A stretch of 47,542 nucleotides of DNA from Gammaproteobacteria bacterium HGW-Gammaproteobacteria-4 (GCA_002839995.1 PGZC01000012.1:1-47542), one strand, 5' to 3'; shown: positions 1 through 7,948, counted from the first letter of the stretch. Numbers and translations are program-made. Notes: generated by a model from the sequence alone, not told the origin.

Positions 1-426
1 GGCCGCCCTGATATGCGGTGAAAAATACGTACCGATCAGCTGCGCATACTCGGTGCTCACAGCCGCCAGCTCGGCGGTGGCGGAACGATTCGACTGACCT
101 AGATTCGCATAGATGAAACGCGCCCAGTCCGGATGTGCAACGACCCATCCGATCAACGAGTGAACGACTGCATACACGCCATCGCGCGCGCCACGCGCGT
201 CAAGGAGCTTGGGCGCAAGGTGTTGCATGTTGCTGCGCAAGCCCTCGGCAAGCAGCGCCGTGACGATGCCCTCCTTGCTGCCGAAGTGGTGGTAGACGCT
301 GCCAACGCTGGCTTCCGCGTGCGCGCAGATGTCGCCGATCGAGGACGCCTCCACGCCGCGCTCGTTGAAGCACTGCAGCGCAGCGCTCAACACCCGTTGA
401 CGGCGATCGGGACGCTTCGGGGTCAC
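1..426 (-). CDS. TetR/AcrR family transcriptional regulator (3' end outside window)
   Basis: Read on the minus strand from a GTG at 426, the frame stays open to the window edge. The first 50 residues form a typical TetR helix-turn-helix: RRQRVLSAALQCFNERGVEA, then SIGDICAHAEASVGSVYHHF, then GSKEGIVTALL. The remaining ~85 residues begin the ligand/dimerisation domain. An ATG at 440 is out of frame and stops at once, so GTG (or an unseen alternative) is the likely start; AGATGAG upstream is a weak ribosome-binding site. It is divergent from the hydrolase at 491, and a palindromic AT-rich operator lies between them, so autoregulation and control of the hydrolase are likely by analogy with other TetR pairs. 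The ligand is unknown. The C-terminus is cut by the window. Confidence 0.88.
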   Translation of the reverse strand, partial: MTPKRPDRRQRVLSAALQCFNERGVEASSIGDICAHAEASVGSVYHHFGSKEGIVTALLAEGLRSNMQHLAPKLLDARGARDGVYAVVHSLIGWVVAHPDWARFIYANLGQSNRSATAELAAVSTEYAQLIGTYFSPHIRAA

Positions 427-445
427 TTGACCGTACTCATCTTGG

Positions 446-476
446 TAGAATATCGTTCTAGAATATTATTCTAGAA
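446..476. promoter_or_regulatory. Palindromic operator in the TetR/hydrolase divergent region
   Basis: The octamer TTCTAGAA, itself a perfect palindrome, occurs at 456-463 and again at 469-476, 13 bp apart. TAGAA at 446-450 forms a further inverted repeat with TTCTA at 456-460. The site lies between the TetR start (426) and the hydrolase start (491) in a short AT-rich island. This is the usual place for a TetR operator; binding is inference. Confidence 0.6.
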
Positions 477-490
477 ATTGAGAGAGTGCC

Positions 491-1378
491 ATGCTGGTGC
501 GGATTGTTCGCCTGCTGCTTCCGCTGTTGCCTCATCGGTTGGCCTTTGCATTGACCCGCGCATTGGCGAGCATACCGTCGAATGCGCCGCTCAAGGCGCA
601 TGACCGGAAAGTTCTGGATGCGGCGCTGCGCATCGAATTCGGCCGCGACCGCCGCAAGGTGGCGTGGGTTTGGGGGCAGGGCCCAACCGTCGTGTTCGTG
701 CACGGCTGGGGTGGTCGCGCCGGCCAGATGGTAGGGCTGGCCGATCACGCGGCCAGGGATGGCTTCCGCTCGGTAGTGTTCGATGTGCAGGCACACGGCG
801 AGTCCGCCGGCCGCAGCGTCAGCTTTCGCCATTTCATCGATGATCTGGCCGAATTGTCCGATTTCCTTGCGGTGCCCATTCATGCCTGTGTCGGGCATTC
901 GGCCGGCGCCTTGTGCATGATGGCGGCGCGCGAGTTGCGCGGTTTGCGCGCGGCGCACTACGTATGCCTGTGTGCGCCACGCGCTCCGTACGTGCCGGTG
1001 CGGGAAATCGCGCAGCGCCTGCAGCCGCGCGAAGCCGTATTGCGCCGTTGCGAAGCGCATTACGCTGCGCAGTTCGAGCGATCCTGGCAGGAGCTGGATA
1101 ACGGCTGCGCGTTCCGCGATCCCGGGCACGGCCGCCTGCTGCTGGTCTACGACATGGACGACGCGCGAGTCGACAACAGCGACGACGCCTGCATCCGCTC
1201 GGTCTGGCCAGCGGCGCAGGTCATCAAGACGCGCGGCCTGGGGCATCAAAAGGTGTTGTGGGACGCCAATGTTTGCCGTTACGTGCTTGAGTTTCTGCAT
1301 GGAGCGTCGCCGTCGCGCCGCGCAATCATGTCGGGCCAAGACGACGGAGCATCGTCAACGGTCGCAGCAGACACGTAA
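491..1378 (+). CDS. Alpha/beta hydrolase family protein
   Basis: A 295-residue alpha/beta-hydrolase fold protein. Visible motifs in order: oxyanion-hole HGWGG (residues ~71-75), nucleophile elbow GHSAG (~135-139), an acidic stretch YDMDDARVD that should supply the catalytic Asp, and GLGHQKVLWD carrying the catalytic His. The N-terminus (MLVRIVRLLLPLLPHRLAFAL) is hydrophobic and could be a membrane anchor or an amphipathic helix. AGAGAG precedes the ATG. It is transcribed away from a TetR gene and shares its operator region. The substrate cannot be read from sequence; esterase or lipase-like activity is a family-level guess. Confidence 0.85.
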   Translation: MLVRIVRLLLPLLPHRLAFALTRALASIPSNAPLKAHDRKVLDAALRIEFGRDRRKVAWVWGQGPTVVFVHGWGGRAGQMVGLADHAARDGFRSVVFDVQAHGESAGRSVSFRHFIDDLAELSDFLAVPIHACVGHSAGALCMMAARELRGLRAAHYVCLCAPRAPYVPVREIAQRLQPREAVLRRCEAHYAAQFERSWQELDNGCAFRDPGHGRLLLVYDMDDARVDNSDDACIRSVWPAAQVIKTRGLGHQKVLWDANVCRYVLEFLHGASPSRRAIMSGQDDGASSTVAADT

Positions 1379-1379
1379 T

Positions 1380-1590
1380 GCGAGCCGGATCACTCGCGAT
1401 ACGACCGTCCGGCACCTTGAGAACGCCGGCATTGCGGCGCACGTATCAGGCGCACATGTTGCCGGATTGAACGTCCCCGGGCTAAGCGCGGTTCACGATC
1501 TCGTCAACGTTTGGTTGCTCGACACCGACCGATTGGATGAAGTACGCGCGTTGATGATCGCTGCGGGTTTCGCGGAGATAGGCGGAACCG
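1380..1590 (+). pseudogene. Decayed fragment resembling a small DUF2007-like protein; rest of gap to 1891 holds no gene
   Basis: Immediately after the hydrolase stop, one plus-strand frame reads VRHLENAGIAAHVSGAHVAG, then LVNVWLLDTDRLDEVRALMI and AAGFAEIGG. This resembles the DUF2007 signal-transducer pattern (residues such as LexAGIxAhVxGxhlxG, then valVxxxdxxxArxll). No start codon or ribosome-binding site precedes it in frame, and the frame then runs into meaningless sequence, so it looks like a relic. From 1591 to 1891 I see no convincing coding sequence; this is the distal edge of the HEPN/ParA/ATPase operon and may mark a recombination boundary. Confidence 0.3.
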
Positions 1591-1891
1591 CGTCGCAGAC
1601 ACCAGCCATTGACCGCCTCCCCGGTTGGTTGATCGCTGATGTTTGCGATGGGAGCTGTTGCGCTCGGCCTGTTGTCGTTCTAGCCCAGTCGTGCGCCACA
1701 TGATCGTGGACATCGTGCGGCTTCAACCCAGCCGCATCAACACTTTCCCTGCGTCTGCCCTGAGCGCTGCGTTGTGGACACCTGCGGAAATTGCGCGAAA
1801 CCGTTGACCAACTGCGTGCTGACCCGCAGATCGCCACGCACCATGCGCGCCAACGGTTCGGCCAATGGTGGCCCGAACATTTGACTTGAAG

Positions 1892-3355
1892 TCAGTCCGC
1901 GTTGGACGGCTTTACAGGTTTCACGCCGCCACGCCGCCCCAAGCCGAAGCCGACACGATAGAGATCCGGCATGTTGATACGCCCGTCCTTCATCGCCTGG
2001 AATACTCCCAATTTCTCCAGGTCTTGTCTGATTCCGGACGGACCTTCTTCCCCGTGTTCCGGTGGCAACTGGTCCCCGTCAACGAACGGCTTGCGAGTCC
2101 TCCAGCGCTCCTGCCAGCGTGCTTCCACCGCATTGAATTCACAGGGCACGGTCAACCCATTCAGGGGATCAAGCAATTCCTTTATCCACGGATAGTCCTC
2201 TGCCAATTCCTGTACGCGAATTCCCGATGCCTTCTGCACCCCGCGTTTTAGGCTCTCGTAGTGAAATACGCATTCGTGCTCCGAGTGGCGCTCCTGCGAA
2301 TCCTCAGCTGCGTTGCGAATGGCGGCCAGAAAGGAACGTGGTGATGTTTGCCCGCGTCCGTCCGCCAAATGCCCCACGACCCAGGTGTACGGAATTCCGC
2401 GTCTGCGGTCGCGCCCCATCGATTCACCCGCGAGGGAAGCGAACAAACGCTTCTGCACATCCGTGTCCCTGCGGACGCGCTCGGGTAACCGCCACAGCGT
2501 ATCGGCCGCTGCATCAGTGGGGTTGCCGTGGACCACCCGAAAGTGCTCGCGCAGCACGCGCCCATGGGGGTCTGGCCCATTCACCAGGTGCTGCCACAAC
2601 AAGCCGTGCAGGTCATGCAGCTCCCACGTGAGATCCACCCGAAGCGCCAACAACTTGGATGCGTCCGGAAAATCAGTCACCCTGCGACCAGCGAACTGGT
2701 CCTCTCGCAAGAACACCTTGCAGTGCAGATGCCGATAGGGTTTGAGCGAAAGCACCACCTGCAACAGGTCGCGCGTGATTCGATCCATGGCTTGCCAACT
2801 GCGGCTGGATCGATCCAGTGCATCGAACACGATCAAGCCATTTCGATTACGATCCGCGAACGCTGTGTCGGCACGCCCGAGCAAGCGGCTGTACGCTTCC
2901 GGATCATTTTTTACCCAGTCGACGCTCTCGTGCCACTTCGAGACAGGGATGGATTCGCGCATGACTTTCGCGAGCCAGCGGGCAAGCACGGCCTTCCATA
3001 TGTGATAGGGCTCGATCCCGTCTTCGACGAGCTTTCTGAATGTGTCGGCATTCGGGTAAGCGTCGAGATCGTCGCGCTCGCTGAAGCCGACCGAGACGTC
3101 GAGCGAGGCCAGGTCAGCGACAGTATCCTGGAGCGTGGCACGAATTTCGTCTGAAGTCAGCGCCGCGCTCCAGAAGCTCTTTCCGACACCACGCGCACCG
3201 ATGACCAAGCTGCTGTCGAGGCGCAGCGCCTTCACGTGGGACGGCGGTACGTAAACGTGCCGTGGTTCCGGTGTTCTGCCGTGCCCCGACGTGTCAGTTG
3301 GAATCGAGCCCAGTATTGCCTGACGAAGTTCTGCGGTTTCGACGGTATGGTTCAT
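1892..3355 (-). CDS. P-loop ATPase, third gene of HEPN/ParA-like operon
   Basis: A 487-residue predicted cytoplasmic NTPase. Walker A is GARGVGKS at residues 53-60 and the Walker B-like strand is LIVFDALDR at 174-182. A following segment KVFLREDQF (~213-221) is the kind of post-Walker B strand seen in STAND/AAA-like P-loop proteins. The C-terminal half has no motif I recognise; it could be a sensor or effector region. The ATG at 3355 overlaps the upstream ParA-like stop as ATGA (3352-3355), so the longer upstream extension of the frame is not used. It is the last gene of a three-gene, translationally coupled operon. No transmembrane segments. Function unknown; a role in a nucleotide-driven conflict system is inference from gene context. 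Confidence 0.8.
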   Translation of the reverse strand: MNHTVETAELRQAILGSIPTDTSGHGRTPEPRHVYVPPSHVKALRLDSSLVIGARGVGKSFWSAALTSDEIRATLQDTVADLASLDVSVGFSERDDLDAYPNADTFRKLVEDGIEPYHIWKAVLARWLAKVMRESIPVSKWHESVDWVKNDPEAYSRLLGRADTAFADRNRNGLIVFDALDRSSRSWQAMDRITRDLLQVVLSLKPYRHLHCKVFLREDQFAGRRVTDFPDASKLLALRVDLTWELHDLHGLLWQHLVNGPDPHGRVLREHFRVVHGNPTDAAADTLWRLPERVRRDTDVQKRLFASLAGESMGRDRRRGIPYTWVVGHLADGRGQTSPRSFLAAIRNAAEDSQERHSEHECVFHYESLKRGVQKASGIRVQELAEDYPWIKELLDPLNGLTVPCEFNAVEARWQERWRTRKPFVDGDQLPPEHGEEGPSGIRQDLEKLGVFQAMKDGRINMPDLYRVGFGLGRRGGVKPVKPSNAD

Positions 3356-4653
3356 CGACGCGCTCCTTGAAGTTCTACCATCGATGCAACGCCTTCGACC
3401 AACGGTCCGAACAAGGCTTGAACTTCCTGCGCGTCGACATCCGTCAGCTTGCCATGCAGGTTCTGCAACGCCGCGAAGCCGCGATGCCAACGAACCGTCC
3501 ATGGAAAGTGCGGCGCCGATTCATCGTTCGTGTCGAAGCTCCAAAGACTATCGTCGGCCACACTGGCGTCCGCCGGGATCGCGTCGTATAGTTCGTCGGT
3601 GAACAGATTCCATGCGTTTTCCTGCAGGCGTTCGGCGTACTCGACGGCACCCAATTCCGGGATCATCGCGCCAACCACCTGCAGCCGCTCGCGAACAGTG
3701 CGCATGGCGCCCGAGTTGTGCCAGTGGCGAAGCAGTATCCGGTAGCCGGACCAGGTTTGCTCACCCTCAAGACAGAACATCAGCACGGTTGACGCGCCCA
3801 GATCGGTGATGCATGCGGACGCCACCTCATCTATGCCGGCGCGTGAATCGATCAGGGTGACGTCGGGCTCCCAACGCTCTTCCAACTTCTGCGTCATGCG
3901 GGAGAGTCGATCAGACCAGGATTCGCGCCGGCCATCGATGCCGACTTTGGGCATCCACACACGACCGAGCTTGGCAACGTACTCGCCTGGTTCTCGCCCA
4001 TGCGCAGGGACCACCCGGATATCGCCATTGCGCGACAGATCGCTGGCGGCGACCATGTCGTCGAACACCACATCGCCGTTGTCGACCAGGTCTTCAACCA
4101 ACCAGTCGGTGATACCGAAGCTCGGGCGACGATCTTCCGGGAGCAACGACGAGGATAGGCCGGGCGATTCCAGATCCATGTCGAGCACCAGCACCCGCTT
4201 GCCGCGCTCTGCAAGCGCCCAGGCGGTTGCCGCCAACGCAGTAGAGCGACCGACGCCACCCTTGATCGAATAGAAGACGATGCGCGGCACGGCGTCGCTC
4301 ACCGGTGCGACACTTGACCAATCGCCTTCAGTCGCCAGGCGGTCGACAATCCACACCCCCTCACAACCCTCGATCGCCGATGCGCGTTGCTCTTGCCGGA
4401 AGCCATTGATGTCTGTCTCGAACAGAAACGCTCGCTCGCTCGGGTAGGCGTACGGCCCCAGCGTCTTGAACAAGGCTCTCGCCAGCGCGTCCAACGGCTC
4501 ACGCATTGATGGATCGGCTTCGTGCTGGGCCTCGAGAATCAGCCGCACCCGGCCATCGAGGGCGCGATTGACTATCAGCGGCCGCGGCTGTGGATGCGCC
4601 GCGAGCACTTCTCGCAATGCCGGCAAGATAGTGTCGAAAGTAATGGCAGTCAT
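3352..4653 (-). CDS. ParA/MinD-like deviant Walker ATPase with unique N-terminal domain
   Basis: A 433-residue protein. Residues ~1-120 form an N-terminal region I cannot place. A SIMIBI-class ATPase follows: deviant Walker A KGGVGRSTA at 131-139 (the signature first Lys is kept; the P-loop Lys is Arg), RVLVLDMDLESPGL at 153-166, and the Walker B-like DVTLIDSRAGID at 264-275. Canonical ParA/MinD has KGGVGKT/S, so the K-to-R change may alter ATP hydrolysis. No parB, parS or plasmid functions are nearby, so partitioning is unlikely. ATGA overlaps with both neighbours (4650-4653 and 3352-3355) show tight translational coupling, implying fixed stoichiometry with the HEPN-like and P-loop proteins. 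Confidence 0.82.
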   Translation of the reverse strand: MTAITFDTILPALREVLAAHPQPRPLIVNRALDGRVRLILEAQHEADPSMREPLDALARALFKTLGPYAYPSERAFLFETDINGFRQEQRASAIEGCEGVWIVDRLATEGDWSSVAPVSDAVPRIVFYSIKGGVGRSTALAATAWALAERGKRVLVLDMDLESPGLSSSLLPEDRRPSFGITDWLVEDLVDNGDVVFDDMVAASDLSRNGDIRVVPAHGREPGEYVAKLGRVWMPKVGIDGRRESWSDRLSRMTQKLEERWEPDVTLIDSRAGIDEVASACITDLGASTVLMFCLEGEQTWSGYRILLRHWHNSGAMRTVRERLQVVGAMIPELGAVEYAERLQENAWNLFTDELYDAIPADASVADDSLWSFDTNDESAPHFPWTVRWHRGFAALQNLHGKLTDVDAQEVQALFGPLVEGVASMVELQGARR

Positions 4654-5063
4654 ATCAGCCCTTGTTGTTGTGCCCTTGCGATCAGCTTGCGCACGATCTC
4701 CGCGCCGGCCCGACGGGCTTGTACCCCGACGCGATCGAACGCCGAGCGGTGTGCATATCTTTGGCTGGCTTTCCAATCGGCGAAGGGGTTTTCCACCGCC
4801 AGAACGTAGGCGGCGCCATCCACATGACCCGAGCGGTAGGATTCAAAGCGATCCCAAGCTTCGTCTGCATGAATCCGATCAGTGCGTTTAGTCGGCGAAC
4901 CATCGGGTTCCACCGTCATGCCGAAACACACCATCAGGCGCTTGAGCCCGCATTCGGCCGAAAATCCGTACAGATGGTCGGCGTTGGCATGACGGTTGTT
5001 GTCGTACAACAATTCGGCATCCTGCCAATGACGGATGTGGGAATCGAGAAAGTCGGCTGTCAT
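4650..5063 (-). CDS. HEPN-domain-like protein, first gene of the HEPN/ParA/ATPase operon
   Basis: A 137-residue all-helical protein. The first ~45 residues match the HEPN pattern: HWQDAELLYDNNRHANADHL followed by YGFSAECGLKRLM, where the A-E-C-x-L-K segment is typical. RTDRIH at 60-65 fits the R-x4-H motif of HEPN ribonucleases, and W97 with RYAH at 102-105 resembles a second conserved HEPN helix. The ATG at 5063 is chosen because AAGGA lies 7 nt upstream; the longer frame to 5180 is not needed. Its stop overlaps the ParA-like start (ATGA, 4650-4653). HEPN proteins are commonly RNases in toxin-antitoxin or defence systems; some are non-catalytic, so nuclease activity is inferred, not shown. 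Confidence 0.7.
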   Translation of the reverse strand: MTADFLDSHIRHWQDAELLYDNNRHANADHLYGFSAECGLKRLMVCFGMTVEPDGSPTKRTDRIHADEAWDRFESYRSGHVDGAAYVLAVENPFADWKASQRYAHRSAFDRVGVQARRAGAEIVRKLIARAQQQGLI

Positions 5064-5176
5064 GGCGTTCCTTGGCATGGCGCGAAGATTCCGGCCTACT
5101 TGGCTACGCCATAGTTTGCGCGATTTTACGCGTTGGTGGGATTGCCCGGTAGATTCGCGGGGATCCAACGCTTGCC

Positions 5177-5758
5177 TCATCCAAAATCCGCAAGCAATGC
5201 CGCTCGGGTATCGAGCTTGAGCGTATGGCCCACCCGCAAACGCTCGTCGTCAATGCCGAAACCGAAATCGGCGCCGGCGCGCAGGGCAGCAATCTGTTCG
5301 GCACTGAACGCGAAGCGCAGGAAGTGCACGGCCGAGGTTTTTTCGGAATTGCTGCGTTCCATGTCCTCATCGGCAATCGCGAACGCGCGGCCAAGCCCCT
5401 CTACTTCGGCATAGACCTTGTGTTCGATCCCGCCGAGCCGCGCCAGCTCGATGCGGCGCTGCGCCTCGTCGGGAAACTCGATCAACATCGTCGCCTTGAG
5501 GTCGCTTCCGGTCGGGATCAACGCGTTGTAGGTGTCGAGCTCGTGCTGGATCGCATCGGGCTCGAAGATGCGTTCAATGCGCAGCATTTCCTGCACCTGG
5601 TACTGAATGGTGAGACGGTCTTCGAACAGCAGGGTGACATGCTCGCCCAGCGGCACTTGCCGATGCTTCTTGTGGGCAATGACGCGGGCGCGAAATGCGG
5701 CGCGCTCGCTGGCGTAGGCTTCAAGGGTGTAAAGGTCGGTACGCGTCAGGGCGTTCAT
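5177..5758 (-). CDS. DUF3501 family protein
   Basis: A 193-residue soluble protein that I recognise as DUF3501 (begins MNALTRTDLYTLEAYASERA; central LLFEDRLTIQYQVQEMLRIE, then PTGSDLKATMLIEFPDEAQR). Members of this family regularly sit downstream of a heterodisulfide-reductase-like Fe-S protein and rubrerythrin, exactly as here (minus-strand order: rubrerythrin, Fe-S protein, DUF3501). This points to a shared role in peroxide or redox stress, but no biochemical activity is established to my knowledge. A palindromic repeat pair at 5801-5870 separates it from the Fe-S gene. No signal peptide or membrane segments. Confidence 0.88.
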   Translation of the reverse strand: MNALTRTDLYTLEAYASERAAFRARVIAHKKHRQVPLGEHVTLLFEDRLTIQYQVQEMLRIERIFEPDAIQHELDTYNALIPTGSDLKATMLIEFPDEAQRRIELARLGGIEHKVYAEVEGLGRAFAIADEDMERSNSEKTSAVHFLRFAFSAEQIAALRAGADFGFGIDDERLRVGHTLKLDTRAALLADFG

Positions 5759-5800
5759 GGCAGTGTCCTTTCGTCATGTCAGGTTGCGGCAAATCCAGTG

Positions 5801-5870
5801 TCGCCCACAGGGTGGGCTCCTGCAAAAAGCGCGATGACCACTCCCTGTAGGAGCCCACCTTGTGGGCGAC
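5801..5870. repeat. REP-like palindrome pair (TAGGAGCCCACC-TGTGGGCGA family)
   Basis: An inverted copy (TCGCCCACAGGGTGGGCTCC, from 5801) faces a direct copy (TAGGAGCCCACCTTGTGGGC, from 5848). Together they form a bipartite hairpin between the DUF3501 and Fe-S protein genes. The same element recurs at 26040-26136, 40802-40873 and 43651-43853. Confidence 0.9.
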
Positions 5871-5881
5871 CAGCCGGCCAG

Positions 5882-7225
5882 CTAAATGCCATATGCCTTG
5901 CGCAACAAGGTGATTGGATGCTCGGCGCTGCGGCCATCGCCGAGGCCGTGCGCGATGTGATTGCCGGCCATCACGCAATCGCTGGTGAAGTGGTCGGGCT
6001 CGGCCTGCTTGACCCGATTCTCCACTGGCTTGGCGATCTTGCGGGCCAGCGCGTAGGTGGCTTTCTTGACGCCGTAGGTGCCGTCGTGGCCGGAGCAACG
6101 CTCGATCGCGGTGACCACGGTGCCGGGCACCAGCTCCAGCACCTGCTTCGTCTTCGGGCCGATGTTCTGCACGCGCTGATGGCACGCTACCTGCCAGGCG
6201 ATTTTGCCAAGGTCGTTCTTGAAGTCGGATTTGAGCTCACCGGCATTGTGACGATGCATCAGGTATTCGAACGGGTCGAAGATCGCGCGCTTCACTGCCT
6301 GTACCTGCGCATCGTCGGGATACATCAGCGGCAGTTCCTGCTTGAACATCAACACGCACGAGGGAATCGGCGCGACGATGTCCCAGCCATCGGCGACCAG
6401 CGCTGCCAATTCGGGCAGGTTCTCGCGCTTGTAGCGATCCACCGAGTCCAGATCGCCCAACTCCAGCTTGGGCATGCCGCAACACTGGTTCTTGCGGATC
6501 AGCCTTACTGCGATCCCGTTGTGGCGGTAAACCGCCACCAGATCCTCGACCATCTGCGGGTGGTTGAACCGACCATAACAGGTGACGAACACCGCGACCT
6601 TGCCGCGCGTCGGGCCGGCAGCGATGGCGTTCTCGCCGCTGTCGTCATCGCGCACGCGCTTTTCCGCGCTGTCGCTGTGGTATTCGGGCACGGCCGCATC
6701 GCGATGCACGCCGAGCGCGCTTTCCAGCACACTGCGCAGCGCGCCGTTGCGATTGCCCCAGTTCACCGCCTGCACCACCACCGGGATCGAAGCCAGCGCG
6801 CCCACGGTTTTCGTATTCGACAGCAATCGGGCCGCAGCCGGTGCGCCTTCACGACGGAACTTCACCACCTTGGCGCGCAGCATCAGGTGCGGGAAGTCGA
6901 TGTTCCACTCGTGCGGCGGAATGTACGGGCACTTGGTCTGGTAGCACAGATCGCACAGGTAACACTGCTCCACCACCTTGCCGTAATCGGCCTTGGCAAC
7001 ACCGTCCACTTCCATGGTTTCGGAGTTGTCGACCAGATCGAACAACGTGGGAAACGCGTGACACAGGCTGACGCAGCGGCGGCAACCGTGGCACAGGTCG
7101 AACACCCGTTCGAGTTCACGATCGAGCGCGCCTTGATCCCAGAATGTCGGGTTCTGCCAATCCAACGGATGGCGGGTCGGGGCATCGAGACTACCTTCGC
7201 GTGGTGTTGTTGGCGGGTTGCTCAT
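5882..7225 (-). CDS. Heterodisulfide-reductase-related iron-sulfur protein (GlpC-like)
   Basis: A 447-residue cytoplasmic protein with two ferredoxin-like Cys clusters, CHGCRRCVSLCHAFP and CYLCDLCYQTKCP, near residues 43-105. CCG-type segments follow (CYGRFNHPQ, then KNQCCGMPKLELGD, then ACHQRVQNIGPK and ERCSGHDGTYG) as in the heterodisulfide reductase/GlpC Fe-S family. It probably carries [4Fe-4S] clusters and passes electrons to an unidentified partner. Rubrerythrin lies upstream and DUF3501 downstream on the same strand, a recurring trio that suggests a peroxide-detoxification electron pathway. The ATG at 7225 directly follows a purine-rich stretch (AGAGGAAC). GlpC-like annotation is by fold only; no glpA/glpB is present. 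Confidence 0.9.
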   Translation of the reverse strand: MSNPPTTPREGSLDAPTRHPLDWQNPTFWDQGALDRELERVFDLCHGCRRCVSLCHAFPTLFDLVDNSETMEVDGVAKADYGKVVEQCYLCDLCYQTKCPYIPPHEWNIDFPHLMLRAKVVKFRREGAPAAARLLSNTKTVGALASIPVVVQAVNWGNRNGALRSVLESALGVHRDAAVPEYHSDSAEKRVRDDDSGENAIAAGPTRGKVAVFVTCYGRFNHPQMVEDLVAVYRHNGIAVRLIRKNQCCGMPKLELGDLDSVDRYKRENLPELAALVADGWDIVAPIPSCVLMFKQELPLMYPDDAQVQAVKRAIFDPFEYLMHRHNAGELKSDFKNDLGKIAWQVACHQRVQNIGPKTKQVLELVPGTVVTAIERCSGHDGTYGVKKATYALARKIAKPVENRVKQAEPDHFTSDCVMAGNHIAHGLGDGRSAEHPITLLRKAYGI

Positions 7226-7271
7226 TTGTTCCTCTCACCAGTGCTGTCGGACCACGGAGCGTATGCCGGTA

Positions 7272-7476
7272 GTAGGTCGGTTCAAGCGCAGCGGAACCGA
7301 CACCCGCACGGCGGGGGTGGGTGGCGACCGGCATCCGTCGGCTCCGCCGCTGGCGCCGCACAAGGATGTGCAAGTGCCGCGTGTGGGTGCTCCCGGCATC
7401 CATGCCTCCCGCACCACTTGTGCATCCATGCACATCGCAGGATGCACAAGAGCGGCCGCGGCTTGAGCCGACCTAC
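7272..7476. repeat. Palindromic repeat of the GTAGGTCGGTTCAAG family; fills the 305-bp gap
   Basis: GTAGGTCGGTTCAAGCG begins at 7272 and continues to GGAACCGAC at 7301. The inverted partner GCTTGAGCCGACCTAC lies at 7461-7476. The 305 bases between the Fe-S gene and rubrerythrin hold no gene beyond this element. A related copy with extended hairpin lies at 9826-9883, making this a second repeat family distinct from the TAGGAGCCCACC one. Confidence 0.75.
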
Positions 7477-7531
7477 GGTTAGTGGCGTGCGAAGCGTGCG
7501 TGGCGGCAACACACCCGCCACGCCCATGCGA

Positions 7532-7948
7532 TCAGACCAGCTCGTTCAGCGCCTTGGTGAAGCGATTGGCGTGCGAGCGCTCGGCCTTGGCCAGGGTTTC
7601 GAACCAGTCGGCAATTTCGTCGAAGCCCTCGTCGCGTGCGGTCTTGGCCATGCCCGGGTACATGTCGGTGTACTCGTGGGTCTCGCCGGCAACCGCGGTC
7701 TTGAGGTTGTTGCTGGTGCTGCCGAACGGCAGGCCGGTGGCCGGATCGCCGCAGGTTTCCAGATACTCCAGATGGCCATGGGCATGCCCGGTCTCGCCTT
7801 CGGCAGTCGAACGGAACACGGCGGCGACATCGTTGTAGCCCTCGACGTCGGCCTTCTGCGCGAAGTACAGATAGCGGCGGTTGGCCTGCGACTCGCCAGC
7901 GAACGCGGCCTTCAGATTTTCTTCGGTCTTGGAGCCTTTGAGCGACAT
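7532..7948 (-). CDS. Rubrerythrin (rubredoxin-less)
   Basis: A 138-residue di-iron ferritin-like protein. Glu/His iron ligands are visible in [18 protein letters not shown], in [10 protein letters not shown], and in the second helix pair [14 protein letters not shown] and [14 protein letters not shown]. There is no CxxC rubredoxin tail, so it must take electrons from another protein; the adjacent Fe-S protein is a good candidate. Rubrerythrins reduce H2O2. The ATG at 7948 has a strong AGGAGGT ribosome-binding site. The next gene upstream on this strand is oxyR (119-nt gap); the AT-richer gap with repeated ATCG/ATAG words could hold an OxyR-responsive promoter, which is weak inference. Confidence 0.93.
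   Translation of the reverse strand: MSLKGSKTEENLKAAFAGESQANRRYLYFAQKADVEGYNDVAAVFRSTAEGETGHAHGHLEYLETCGDPATGLPFGSTSNNLKTAVAGETHEYTDMYPGMAKTARDEGFDEIADWFETLAKAERSHANRFTKALNELV

Noticed and set aside
133-474. 113-codon plus-strand frame at the left end
   Set aside because: Antisense to the TetR regulator, whose helix-turn-helix is clear.
458-1339. 293-codon minus-strand frame opposite the hydrolase
   Set aside because: The plus-strand hydrolase has GHSAG and HGWGG motifs and a ribosome-binding site; the antisense frame has neither.
1493-1837. Minus-strand frame in the gap after the hydrolase
   Set aside because: No motif, no ribosome-binding site, composition like a shadow of decayed sequence.
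3352-4653. ParA-like gene considered as a plasmid partition or integrated-plasmid marker
   Set aside because: No parB, parS, rep or mobilisation genes; neighbours are a HEPN-like and a P-loop protein in one operon.
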